DNA of 64,000 nt from Sabethes cyaneus. Lineage: Eukaryota > Arthropoda > Insecta > Diptera > Culicidae. Position numbers and translations under genes: made by a program. Positions 10,352 to 21,524 of the stretch are shown here, piece after piece. The stretch is from NCBI RefSeq assembly GCF_943734655.1, contig NC_071354.1, positions 58,259,544-58,323,543 on the forward strand. Direction: 5' to 3'. How positions within the stretch are numbered: the stretch's first letter is position 1; the number at the start of each line of letters is the position of its first letter. The notes under the pieces are model-generated. The model saw only the letters and a program-made list of their open reading frames with translations, searched no databases and was not told where the DNA came from.

Positions 10352-10815
10352 ATTACACGAATCAGATGTTCACCCTGCGTCAATTACTAGACAAGTACCG
10401 GAAGTACAACTTGCTAATTCATCGTCTGTTTGTGGGCTTTAAAGCGGCATACGATTCGGTCAAACGAAATGAGCTATGGCAAGTAGAATACGAGTTTCAC
10501 GAAACTAGTTATGCTGATTAGCGCGACATTGAATAGGTATACATCATGCGTCAGAATAGCGGATGAGAGCTCAGCTGCTTCCGTGACGTCGGATGGACTG
10601 AAGCAAGGGGATGCACTCTCTAACTTGCTGTTCAACATTGCCTTAGTGGTTGCAATACGAAAATCAAACAAGAAAAAGAACGAGACTATCATCATGAAAT
10701 CTCTCATGCTTCTTGGTTTTACCGATGACGTCGATATCATCGGAATAAAACCGTAGAACAGTGGAAGACGCCTTTAGCTTTTTTAAAATGGGAAGTAACA
10801 AGATTGAGACTTCCC
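10352..10815 (+). pseudogene. RTE-like LINE fragment, RT core
   Basis: It reads 'QMFTLRQLLDKYRKYNL', 'FVGFKAAYDSVKRNELWQ', 'LKQGDALSNLLFNIAL' and 'GFTDDVDIIG', the RT core of the same family as 42422-43660 and 57415-58211. Stops and a frameshift near 10500 break it, and the catalytic FADD reads FTDD. The reading ends at about 10815, where a repeat starting CCCAAGTAAC interrupts. The 3' end of a similar element reappears at 12072-12250. Confidence 0.75.
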
Positions 10816-11170
10816 AAGTAACAAATTAAGTTTTCATGACCAATTTCGTGAAACCGCTAATAAAACTATGAGCTTCATCAGAACATCCTGGTGACCGCTA
10901 CAAAACTGCCTGCTGGCCACGTGGTCAGGAGGTTTTTGACGTAGGACTACGTCTTACGGCAAGTTTTGAAATAGGGTGTCATTCCAAAAAATTGAAAAAT
11001 GCGAGCGTCACGAAAAATGACAGGTTTTGAGCACTACCCTCAGCGGTTTTCCGAACGATTTTCAATATTCTTACACCAATCGATTGGAAAATCTTCTACG
11101 AATTGGCCCAAATGAAGAAAAGTATGGATTCTTGATGTTGAACTATTGAAAAATTGAAAATGATGAACCT
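10816..11170. repeat. Dispersed repeat with 'GACGTAG.ACTACGTCTTACGG'
   Basis: Shares 'TTGACGTAG.A.TACGTCTTACGGCA', 'GCGTCACGAAA.AATGAC' and a following degenerate stretch with 21445-21530 and 23143-23240, where a different element has inserted into it. Likely an old non-autonomous transposon. No coding sequence. Confidence 0.6.
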
Positions 11171-11214
11171 ATGTTTTACCAGAATTCTCGCTTCGTGATT
11201 GGTTGGAAGATTCT

Positions 11215-11565
11215 TTAGGATAATCTAAACCTATACCAATTTGATATCTGTGCTTGGGAAGTAAGCCAAAACAAGTGACGAAGTTACCTCAACAAGTGAC
11301 GAAGTTTCAACAAGATTTCTTAACACCGCGATTAAACCTAGACCATTTTGAAATCCTTGCTTGGGAAGTACGCCAGAGAGAGTAACAAAGCCCCTCATGC
11401 CAACAGATTTCTAACGAACGCGATTAAACCTAGTCCAATTTGATGTCTGTGTTAGGGAAGTGTGCCAGAAAAAATGTCATAAGTTCGCTGTCCCAACAGA
11501 TCGCAAATTCTTTACTGCGAGACGATTGAATCTAGGCGAATTTGATATCTGTGTTGGAAAAACGT
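11215..11565 (+). repeat. Degenerate tandem repeat, about 100-bp unit, four copies
   Basis: 'GATTAAACCTAG.CCAATTTG' followed by 'TGTG.TTGGGAAGT..GCCA' recurs at about 11225, 11331, 11422 and 11523. Units are 90-106 bp and diverged. From 11565 to 12070 I recognise nothing; there is a short TA run near 11880. Confidence 0.65.
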
Positions 11566-12071
11566 GTTACAGCTGTAGTGTTCGGTTATAATATGACTCT
11601 GTATGAATACGCATGCTTGCCGTTTTATTAGAAATGTAGTGAAAAGATGTGCTGTTGATAAAATAGGATTGAATTGGTAAAATCCCTTCAACGTGAGTAA
11701 CCATGGGTAATAAAAACAATCTTCAATTTCTGTAAGGTAGCAGGAAAGCAATAGTTTGTGTTCTTGATTTTGTTAAATTGTTTCCCCATGCACATTGAAA
11801 TAACTCTGAAATCTTTTGAGGATTGCACGTATGCAATGTTACTACTTTGATAAATGTTACATACAACGCATGTAGCATATATATATATATGTTGCGTACA
11901 GCATGTATACATGAAGAAACGAATGATTACAAGCATGGATACATGCTACTATCACTACCAAGAGGCTTACGTAGTCCTGCGTCATCTATATATGCGGTCG
12001 TGTCTTGTGCACAACCCCTCTGAGCTTTACAATATATACTTGGTCGTTAAATGGAAAATGGACTATTTTTA

Positions 12072-12250
12072 GCAGAGAAACAGGAAGAGGTCGTAGACTT
12101 CGGGGCAGATCACGCACCAGAAAGATGGGCGCTGTCGAGGATGATGCACGTTTAGCAACGGCAACCCTGGATCGACAGTACTGAAGGACCTTAATTTGTT
12201 CGGCGCAAGATCGATAACGGACCGTCGACACTAAATTGAAATAAGTATTG
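12072..12250 (+). pseudogene. RTE-like LINE 3' end
   Basis: Reads 'TGRGRRLRGRSRTRKMGAVE' and then 'SAQDR', matching the C-terminus of the RTE-like element at 40.1-43.7 kb ('DRGRRLRGRPRTRW', 'AAQDR'). Probably the 3' end of the fragment that breaks off at 10815. Confidence 0.65.
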
Positions 12251-12569
12251 CTGACTTCAAGAAAAAATTTACTTTCAAAAATGCGTAATCGCTCAAAAGA
12301 AGCTATTTTGAAATAAAATGTTTCAGTGTCTTTGGCGCACTTATTACTTGGAATATAAGCGCCGAAGATACCGATTCGATTCAATGTAATATAGCAGTTT
12401 TATGAGCGATGACGCACTTTATGTTTTAATATAACAACAGAAACGTGCACGGTTTTATTCAACGGGTTGATTTTAATCGTTGACAATTTCCTGATATCTT
12501 ACAATATTATCCAAAATTCCTATTAGTGAGACAAACTTATGATTTCTATCACTTCAGGCGAAAAAGCGT

Positions 12570-14265
12570 CTAATTTTCTACCAAATGAGTTTGCGAGAAC
12601 TAAAGCGCCTGAGAGCAGCAGCGCTTCGCAATTATACTAATCGGTGCGGCCCCCTGACAAAGCGAGAGTTTGTTTTTGCTAGTAATAACTATAGGGCTTA
12701 TAATGGATATCTTTACTTCAGACATGTGTTACGTACCCAATCAAATTTAAAGCGAAATTCGAAACATTTCTGGTCCTTTGCAAATGAGAAGTGCAAAGAG
12801 AACGATGATAAACAAAATATAGCAAATTATCGTGGAATTACTTCCCTATGCGCGGGTTCCAAGCTCTTCGAATTTTTTTGTAAGCAACGTACTGTTTCGA
12901 GTGGCCAAAGCGTATATCTCATCTAGCCAACATGGGTTTTACTCAGGGAGATCGACAACAATGAATTAGTACAGTTCACATCGCATTGCCTTAGGTTAAT
13001 GGAAACAGGAGCTCAAGTAGATACCCTGTACACAGATATAAAAGCGGCATTTGACAGTGTAGACCACTCTATTCTATTGGCAAAAATTGAGCGACTTGGT
13101 GCATCACCCGCTATAGTACAATGGTTAAAATCGTACCTTATTGGTCGAACCCTATCTGTAAAAATTGGAAGCCATGAATCACAAAGTTTTACCAACCGCT
13201 CGGGCGTACCACAAGGGAGTAATCTGGGGCCATTACTATTTTCATTATTTTTTAACGACGTCTGCTATGTAATACCATCAGTTTTCTTATCTATGCTGAC
13301 GATCTTAAACTTTACTGTGGTGTACGCTCGACGGCTGATTGTATCGAGCTACAGCAACATCTCAACGATTTCGACGATTGGTGTGCTCAAAATCTGCTGA
13401 TCCTGAGCGTGGCTAAGTGCGCAGTGATCTCATTTTCACGTAGAAAAAATCCAATTCAATGGAATTACGCTATTTCTGAAGAGACAGTTAACAGAGTAAC
13501 GGTAGTTAGAGACTTAGGCGTACTCTTAGACACTCAAATGACCTTTAGAGACCAGTATTCTCATATAATTGGTCAGGCGAATAGAAACTTGGGTTTTATT
13601 ATTAGAGTTGCCAAAGGATTTACTGACCCATATTGTTTACGAGCACTGTATTTTGCCCTTGTTCGTTCCATACTGGAAACGTCAGCCGCTGTTTGGAGTC
13701 CATACACAGCTGTTTGGTCAAACAGGATTGAAGCAATTCAATCAAGATTTCTGCGTTATGCACTGAGAAGCTTACCGTGGCGAAACCCAATAGAATTACC
13801 GCCATACGTTGAACGCTGTCGTTTGCTAGATATGGATACCCTAGCTAAACGAAGAGACATATGTAGAGTAGTTTTTGTGGGAAAATTACTGACAGGCGAG
13901 ATCGATTCCTTTTTTATCCTTGCACAAATTTGCATTAACATTCCGCCCAGAAACCTGCCTGAGATCATGGGAATTTTTAAGACTACAATACCAGCGCACT
14001 GAATATGGACAGAACGAACCCGTAAGGGCGATGTGTGAAGTTTTCAATAAATGTTATTTATATTTTGACTTTTCCATTACCAGTGTTGTCTGTGAACCTT
14101 GTGATATATGCAAACACTTATTGTAAACGTTCAAAAGAAGATGGGGTTTTTATGCCTTTTCGAGAGTCTATGTTAGATCTTTTCAAAAAGGCTTTTCCCC
14201 ATCCAAATAAATTCATGGAGGCCTACTTGGCCAGATGGATAAATAAATAAAAATGAAATGAAAAG
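12570..14265 (+). mobile_element. Jockey-like LINE, internally deleted copy
   Basis: The coding sequence is broken. An N-terminal part is at 12585-12926 ('NIANYRGITSLCAGSKLFE'). The RT core is at 12999-13400 ('DTLYTDIKAAFDSVDHSIL', 'SGVPQGSNLGPLLFSLFFND'). The catalytic 'YADDLKLY' is in another frame at 13293, so one frameshift separates the halves. The thumb and C-terminal region follow at 13409-14002 ('AVWSPYTAVWSNRIEAIQS'). It ends in ATAAATAAATAAAAATG near 14240-14265, a usual LINE tail. Between the N-terminal part and the RT several hundred codons are missing. Not functional; the sequence is otherwise fairly well preserved. Confidence 0.85.
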
Positions 14266-14542
14266 ATTGATCTCGCGTAAAATTCCTAGCTTAATATTTC
14301 GTACGACCCAAAACAGCAGGTCATAAACATAAACTCAACTTTTCACGACATGTTAGCCAGCCAATGTTCAAGTAACTCTTCATGCTGCAGTTTTGCAAAT
14401 TAACCTGCGGGCAATTTGTCAAGAGTGGGCAACTTTGCGAATATGTACCTACCTTATTTAGAGTAGTACAAGATTCAGCAACAATGTAGTTGAGTGCAAT
14501 TTTAGTTACATATCGCAATTCTCCGCCATCCATCGACGTAAA

Positions 14543-15912
14543 GTGCTATTCCATCATCGAGCCAATGTTCCTAGAAGAAGAGTGTACTCGGATGCACGAA
14601 ATTGGTTCCGTTCAATCATGCACCTTCCACTTACCAAAAGAGTTGCATCAAACAAGAGGCACTTAGACCGACGATCGGTGCCGATTATGGTCCTTGTTCA
14701 AAAAAGGTATAACAAATTGACGCAACCTGTCTGTGTCGGAGAGTACGAATTATGGACTTTATTGATAATTCAGCACTAGGTACTAGACGAAATCGAAGAG
14801 ACTCAAGCAATCGACAGCACATCTCTCTCGATCATCCGCCGTCATTACGTATTCCTTTTGCTTACTGGAGCCCGTGTGTCCGTACAATGAAGACTTAATC
14901 GAGCATGGATTTACCGAAAAGAACAAAAGACTACTTGCATCTGACTGGGTTAGCATTGCTGCAGCCGCTCGAATCAACTGTCGACTCCAACGCAAAACAT
15001 ACCTAACTCTGTGCAACCATATGGCGCATGAAGCGGTCGGCAGCACGTTCGAGCTTGCCTCCGTCGACCGCTTACTTTATCATGCACTTGGTGCTCTGCA
15101 AGTACTGTTCGATACAATACCTTCTGGCTTCGGTGTAATGCAACCCGTAATGACAGCTCCGGCTAAATCGCAAACCATCTTCAAATCGTTCGGACAGACC
15201 ACGGGGCGGACATCTGCTGCTAGTGCCGTACTGGCCGCCGCCGTCGCAGCGCCGTTTTCTCACAAATGCAGGTCCGAAACACGGCACAACGTTGTTCTCA
15301 GTATATTGGTAAGGGATTTGCTGCCGAGCTAAATTACGCTATAAAGCAGCGCGTTCGCAAATAGGATTATGTTGCCATGTCTTTGCTTTTGAACATTAGT
15401 TGCTAACATATAGTTCGAATGTACGGTGGGATGATACCGTCGACATGTTAAGGGAAAAGAACGGTTTTGGAAACTTAATCACCAATAACAATAAGATTCA
15501 AATTGAGCAGAAAATGTTATTTTTGAATTCATTCGTTCTCTTCTGCCACGTAGGTACTTACATATTGCACTACCGTGCGGCTGCTAGAGTGTTTGCTCAA
15601 TGATACTACTTCCAATCGTATTTCTATAGAGTGCATAAAGGATGAGCTGAACCTGCATTGTTGGCGTGCTATAGAATGTTACACAAATGCCAAAGGAATA
15701 CGTACGATGATTGGAGCTGCAATCCATACCAATGGCTCTATCGAGATGAGACACCGGAACGTTGTTTATACGACACCTTTAGACAGATAGAACATTTACA
15801 GAAAACAAACAATGGTGCAGGAAAAAGCGCAAAAAGGTGCACAATCGAACGTACCGGGGTTGATCTGCCTATTGACGTTCGGAAAATTATACTTTGTAAG
15901 CATATTTTGTAA
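14543..15912 (+). pseudogene. Unidentified coding-like region, broken
   Basis: Several overlapping plus-strand frames have protein-like composition: 'SDWVSIAAAARINC' and 'HALGALQVLFDTIPSGFGVM' at 14874-15332, and 'YTNAKGIRTMIGAAIH' at 15658-15790. Frame changes separate them, as expected of a decayed gene or transposon ORF. I recognise no family. It could be chance; composition is the only support. From 15950 to 16180 I see nothing. Confidence 0.25.
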
Positions 15913-17002
15913 GATAAAACACTAAACCAAGGAAAATTCTGCGTCAAGACTCATGAGAAGAGGTAAAAGTTGATACAGCACAGCAGGATACTGCAATATG
16001 TATTATGCAATATGTATTGAAGTAACACAGATCTATGCTGGTGAATGTACATTTTTATTGATATTTACACTGTAAGAATGCATAGCTTCATTTCATATCG
16101 TACAAATTGTACAACTTTTAAGCATTGCCAGCCGTCCAACCGAAAACGAATTGAAGGCACATAATCTATAAGCGCTTCAAAATGGCCTAATCTTTCGACT
16201 TCCCGTTTTTCTTTTTATTGTGGATTTGTTTATAAAAGGTAAAACCATGTTTTCTTTCGTGTTTGAAATGTAGATCAATTGAACGCTTTTCGTTTGGAAT
16301 GTATAATCCAATAACAAAAGTCCAATAAAAGCCTTATTCGATCTGTGAGGTCTGTCTAAAAGCTTCAGCTTCAGTGGTAAATAACAAATAAATTGTTGCT
16401 TCAAAGATTCACCATCTCGACACAAGAAGTCGGTTTCAACTTGGTTGAGCCATCTAGCACGTTTGGTCCCCCTAGTCCTGGTGTCGGTGGGGTTCTTGAA
16501 GAAAACGGATTTCACTGCACAGCAGTCCGGCATCCTTGCGACGTGGCCAGCCCATCGTAATATTCCAGCATTCACCAGGGGCACGATGGAAACCTCTCCG
16601 AATAGTGCCTATAGCCCGTGGCTCATGTGGAGATAAAAAGCAGGCTTCACTACTAGCATATATACTTCGTTGCATCTCCTTGTTCGTATTATTGTCAGCG
16701 GTGACCAGAGATCAATAGTCATTAGTCACTGTCCGTGTGAAGCGAATGTTGAGCCTTTTCCTATCGTAGATTTAGTTTTCGATGCATTGGTTCGTAACCC
16801 AATCTTTTTAACTTCCGCTTTTAGACTTGCATAGATGACCATTGCCGTCCCAAAGTTTCTGGTAATGATGTTGTGGTCGTCTGTGAAAGCTAGAAGTTGA
16901 CATTTGCTGAAGATAGTTGCTCTCGTTTCGACGCTCGCACGCTAGATCATACCTTCAATAGCATTGTTGAATAAGATACAAGAGAGTCCATCTCCTTGCC
17001 GC

Positions 17003-17394
17003 CAGGCTTTATTTTCAGTTTTTTGCTCAGTAGATGCTCATTTGACTGCAGCGCCTCAACGGAAAAGAATTCGAAAAAGCAGTGTAAAAGGCAATTGTAG
17101 AACTAATTATTGTCTACATTTATGCCGAAGAAGGTATAGTTCTATCTTTTGTATTTACGGCGCTATGGGGCTGCTACCCCGTTGGTAGCAAAAAGAGCGC
17201 TCATTTGGCTACCAACAGGGTAGCAAACACATAGCGCCGCAAATACAAAAGATAAAACTATACTTTCTTCAACAATAATGAAGATAATAATTAGCTCTAC
17301 AATTGCCTTTTACACTACTTCTTTGAATTCTTTTCCGTTGAGACGCTGCAGTCAAATGAGCATCTACTGAGCAAAAAACCGAGAATGAAGCCTG
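17003..17394. mobile_element. hAT-like foldback MITE, 392 bp, 8-bp target duplication
   Basis: Almost the whole element is an inverted repeat: CAGGCTTTATTTTCAG at the left end pairs with the right end, and the arms meet near 17195. CTTGCCGC flanks it at 16995-17002 and 17395-17402. A CAGG terminus with an 8-bp duplication fits the hAT superfamily. Removal with one target copy restores 'RGLRQGDGLSCILFN' in the host LINE, which confirms both boundaries. No ORF. Confidence 0.88.
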
Positions 17395-17655
17395 CTTGCC
17401 GCAACCCTCTTCTCGATTCGAAGGGACTTGAGACAGCCCCCGAGACATGCACGTAGCACATTATTCGTTCGGGTAGCTTTGGTCAGCTGCGTCACTTTGT
17501 CTGGCAATCCGTTCTGATGCTTTATCTTCCATAGTTGCTCGTGTTTACCTGTATCGTATGCTGCTCTGAAATCCACGGAAATACGATGCATAGGCCCGTA
17601 GTATTTACAACCTTTCTGGAGGATTTGTCGGAAAGTGAAACTTGGATCCTTAGTA

Positions 17656-18922
17656 AGGCTTGTTCGCGACAAAATTTGGACACCCCTAAACACACTCAGC
17701 TTCGGAAATACATTAACAATGAGTGAAATATTTTGCAGTGTGGTAGACGTATGTCTGTTCTTTCTGAAAATATAACCCTTGTTTATATTACAAACGCTCA
17801 GCGTAAAATGGCGTCGAAAGAAGAGCAGGTGCGAAAAGCAATTGTGTGCGGTCGTAATGAAAACCCGGATCTCTCGTTAAGAAAACTTGCCAAAAAGCTT
17901 GGATTTCCTCCAAGCACTGTTCACAGTGTTTTAAAATCGTTCGATATTCGCTTGACAACAGCTAGGAAGAAGGGAAGTGGAACTAAAACGGATCTGACGA
18001 ACCACCACAAGGATGCGAAGGTAAAATAAATATTACGGAGGAGACCAGATCTTTCTGTACGTACCATTGCTCGTAAAATACAAATATCGCCAACATTCGT
18101 GCACGCTTCTAAGCAACGACAAGGCATGAAGTCTTTCAAGATGAGGACTGTGCCAAACCGTAATGATAAGCAAAATACGACGGGCAAAACATGCGCTCGT
18201 AAACTTTATCGCAAATATTTAACGAAGTTTCCATGCGTTATAACAGCTTCCTGGTACGTCTTTTTACACTGCCATGAAACGAACTGGCGTTGCAGAGCAT
18301 TTTAGGACAAAGCAGAAAGCCAAATCCCCCAAAAAATATTTAGTATGGCAGGCCATATGCAGTTGTGGTCGAGCAAGCAAAAGTTACATCACTACGGGAA
18401 CGGTTAACAAGGAAATATACCGTGAAGAATGCCTGCAGAAACGATTGTTACCGTTCCTACACACACAGCCATGATGTATCCTCGCTGTTCTGGCCTGATT
18501 TGGCATTCTGTTACTACGCCAAAGATATTTTGGAATGGTATGATGCTAATGGAGTCCATGTTGTACCGAAGGAGGCGAATCCACCTAACTGTCCAGAGTT
18601 ACGTCCCATCGAGCGGAATTGGGCTTTGGTGAAGAGAGAGCTGTCCCAGCACACACAACAAGCAACAACTATAGATACATTTCGAAAATCTTAGACAAAC
18701 GCAGCTAAATTGGTTGCCAACAAGTCTGCACTGACCCTCATGGCGAGGATAAACTCCAAAGTTCGCCAATTTTTCATGCAGACCAAATAAGTAAGGTTAA
18801 TTTGTTTGATAATTATTAACGATACATACATAAATGATATAAAATTGTGTCATGGATTAAACTTCTAGCAAATTTGTTTTATTGAAAAATTGAGATGTCT
18901 AGATTTTGTCGCGAACAAGCCT
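17656..18922 (+). mobile_element. DD37E mariner-type element (ITmD37E-like), 1,267 bp
   Basis: Terminal inverted repeats begin AGGCTTGTTCGCGACAAAAT at both ends and are flanked by TA at 17654-17655 and 18923-18924. It carries one decayed transposase. It sits in the RTE-like LINE; the LINE reading resumes on the far side. The element type was first described from mosquitoes. Confidence 0.88.
17808..18790 (+). pseudogene. DD37E transposase pseudogene
   Basis: The N-terminal frame 'MASKEEQVRKAIV' leads into a helix-turn-helix, 'LSLRKLAKKLGFPPSTVHSV'. After frameshifts the catalytic part reads 'KYLVWQAICSCGRASK', then 'LFWPDLAFCYY' and 'PPNCPELRPIERNWALVKRE'. Exactly 37 residues separate the Asp of WPDLA from the Glu of PIERNW, the DD37E spacing. 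The first catalytic Asp region (about 18220-18260) is garbled, and a stop ends the last frame at 18694, although the sequence continues recognisably to about 18790. It cannot encode an active enzyme. Confidence 0.85.
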
Positions 18923-19879
18923 TACCACGGACCCCTGTCAAGTTGGCTTTATACTTCTCTTGCTATTGGGGACAGAGAACGTTACAAACCTTCCACTTCT
19001 CTGGTAGTTGCCTATCTTCTTAAATGTTTGAAATTATCCAGTGAAATGCAGTTGCTAGCAGTTTTTGGTCATTTTTGTTGCGTTCTGGCAGGAGTCGGTT
19101 CTTTTCGACGACTCTATTATTCTTTAATTGACTGATTTATCGCCGGGTCCCATCGAGATCGTGAGTCGACACGCTGTTATTGTTTGTTAATTTCCGTTTC
19201 GTTTCCTTATGTTGCTTGCCGTTGAATTCGTGTGCCTCTTAGCCCGGAATAGTTGTTCTTGCTCTTCACGATCTTTGTCCTCCTTCTCGGTTTTTTGGTT
19301 CTTCAGGATCGTGGTCGCCTTATTCCGTGCTCGTCGATTTTTGGCCAAATTCTTCCTTGCAGCAATGCTCTCGAGATCTCTTCACCTAGAACCGCGGAGT
19401 CCCATTGACAGTTGAGCGTAGCCTGCTCCATCCGTCATCGAGGGTCAAAGCACTTAACCCCACAGAGGAAGGTAGACCTTCATCCAGTACACGTGTGTAG
19501 TTCTCGGCAACTCGCGGATTGTTTAATTGCCGAATGCTTAACCGAGGAGGGCGGCTTTGTCGCGAGGTATACACCGTCGATTGTTCGGTACTGCTATTGG
19601 GTATTGATCCGAGTCAATATCCGTACCCTGTAGGGAGCGTATGTTGGTGATGTTCGAAAAGAAGAACGGCCATCGATGAGAATTTGGTCGATTTGGTTCT
19701 ATGGTCATTGGTCAGGTGGCTTTGTGGATATCTTAGCTGGAAAAGAAAGTGCTGTCTTATCACCAGGGCTCGGGAACCTGCAAAGTTGATACATCGCTGG
19801 CCGTTACCATTCGTGTCATTCATTCATTCGTTCGTGCCCGATTATAACCCGATGTTTGGTAAATCTTGTCTCAGCCAAA

Positions 19880-20060
19880 GTTATGGATAGTAGCAGTAGG
19901 CTACTTGAGATTGACCCAACTTTGTAGAGAGCACAATTATTTAGAATTTAGAGGCAACTTCTATAAACAAATGAAGGGAGCCGCAATGGGTAATCCTCTG
20001 TCACCTTCCTTATATGAGCTATTAAAATATGTGGACGACATTTCCTGTAATTTAAAATAA
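19880..20060 (+). pseudogene. Penelope-like RT fragment
   Basis: Reads 'NYLEFRGNFYKQMKGAAMGN' then 'PLSPSL' and, after a deletion, 'LLKYVDDI'. The order FxYKQxxGxxMGxPLSP...YVDD is typical of Penelope-like RTs. Between the two blocks the family has several dozen residues that are missing here. From 19145 to 19880 I cannot name anything. Confidence 0.65.
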
Positions 20061-20119
20061 GAGGGCTTTGATACTCTCTTGAAAATAATCCAAGAAGGAA
20101 CAAAGTAAGAGACTTCTAT

Positions 20120-21350
20120 TTACCGTGACCGCACATAATTGCAACTAGCTCCTAATTCCGATCACTCCACCTAAATAGTCAATTTTTAGAAAATTGAGCC
20201 AAAATCTGTAGCAAATGAGCATGACCAGTTATGTGTTTATGTGTCAGTTGTTGATAAACGACTGCCTCTGGGGCACCATGTACTTCAAAACAGATTAAAT
20301 TCGACAGGCAGTAGCAAAAGACGCCATGAAAATGTATTTTCTTAGCCGAAGTGCTAAGCGCACGATCTAATTTGCTAAGATCATAGCATCGTGGAAACAT
20401 ATTACCTTCTTCGGTATTCTAGGATAACAAATAGATACAAGCATATATAACCATTCTATATCAAATCTGGCTGAAAATATGCTGAACTTGCGGAAATTAT
20501 TCCATTAAGGGGAAACCGAAAGTGGCTCAAAGATGGCTGGATAAATGGCTTCCGTTCGAAGCATGTATTGTTTTGCACCTTAAAAATGCATCTGTATTGG
20601 CAGAGCACGCTTTCGCCACGTAATCAGTGCTTCCAGTGCTGTTATAATTTCCTAAAACTTGTCATTCCATTTATCGATCTGCTATATATCAACAAGCGCT
20701 CAGCAAAACATAATTGCTATTGGAAAATAAATTTAACTGATCATATCGATCATTACGTGTTCATAAAAGCGACTAATGTATAATTTGGAATTAGTTAATA
20801 GATATTTGGTTGCGCACATATGTCGTTGTACTAGCGGTTTTCGAAAAAGCAGCAACACAGTATCAAACTTTCGTCACATCAATGAGCTTTTAAAGAGCTT
20901 TCAACTTTCGCTGCATCGATAAGCTTAGAGTGTGGTAAACAAACAAAACGCAAGCGCAGGAATCAAAAACTGGCCTCCGATGCAAAGGGTTAATTAAACA
21001 TCCTAGTGATCTTACGCATTATTCAGTTGCTGCTGTTATTCTTGATTAAATCGGAATGCCTTGATAAAGAAAACAAACCATATTTCGGGATGTTCGTAGT
21101 CGGGGCGGTTGGCTGCGGATCAGCTGTGTTTATGTTTGCAAGCTCCGCTATTTGACATATGTTACCAATACTAGTGCAATATTCAAATAAACGTTTAGGT
21201 TTTCAACGAACACATGAGATGTACAGTACAGTGTTTGTCGCACTAACACAATAACGTTAGCCACTTTTGGTTTCGCCTTAAAGTGATTGATCGGAATTAT
21301 GAACATGACTTTTTTCTGCATAATTAAATTTAATTCCGATCACTATATCA
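20120..21350. repeat. Region with recurrent 'CTAATTCCGATCA' word, probable old TIR element
   Basis: The word occurs at 20150 (CCTAATTCCGATCACT) and 21330 (TTAATTCCGATCACTA), and inverted at 21283 (TGATCGGAATTA). 'CCATTAAGGGGAAACCGAAAGTGGCT' near 20500 pairs with 'AGCCACTTTTGGTTTCGCCTTAA' near 21258. Ends are not defined. The same word recurs at 50250 and 50425. Confidence 0.4.
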
Positions 21351-21524
21351 AAGTTATAAACTCTCAAAATGCATGCTAACGAAGTTGCTATTTGGATTTT
21401 AGGATTATTTTCAACATGATAACATGGTAGGATTATTGAAATATTTTGACGTAGAATTACGTCTTACGGCAGGGTGCCTATCCAAAATTTGGAGTCAAAC
21501 CAGCAGCGTCACGAAAGAATGACC

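Larger units (their letters stand above)
16180..19140 (-). mobile_element. RTE-like LINE, second lineage, split by a MITE and a mariner
   Basis: The minus strand reads 'QLPEKWKVCNVLCPQ' near 19040, then after the mariner 'FTFRQILQKGCKYY', 'ISVDFRAAYDTGKHEQLWKI' and 'CLGGCLKSLRIEKR'. After the MITE come 'QGDGLSCILFN', 'LAFTDDHNIITRNFG' and 'RTNASKTK', and near 16600-16440 'RWLNQVETDFLC'. Without the two insertions the RT blocks fall in family order. The catalytic FADD reads FTDD, and stops are present. It differs from the lineage at 42.4-43.7 kb (GLRQGDGLS versus GLKQGDGL). Confidence 0.75.
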
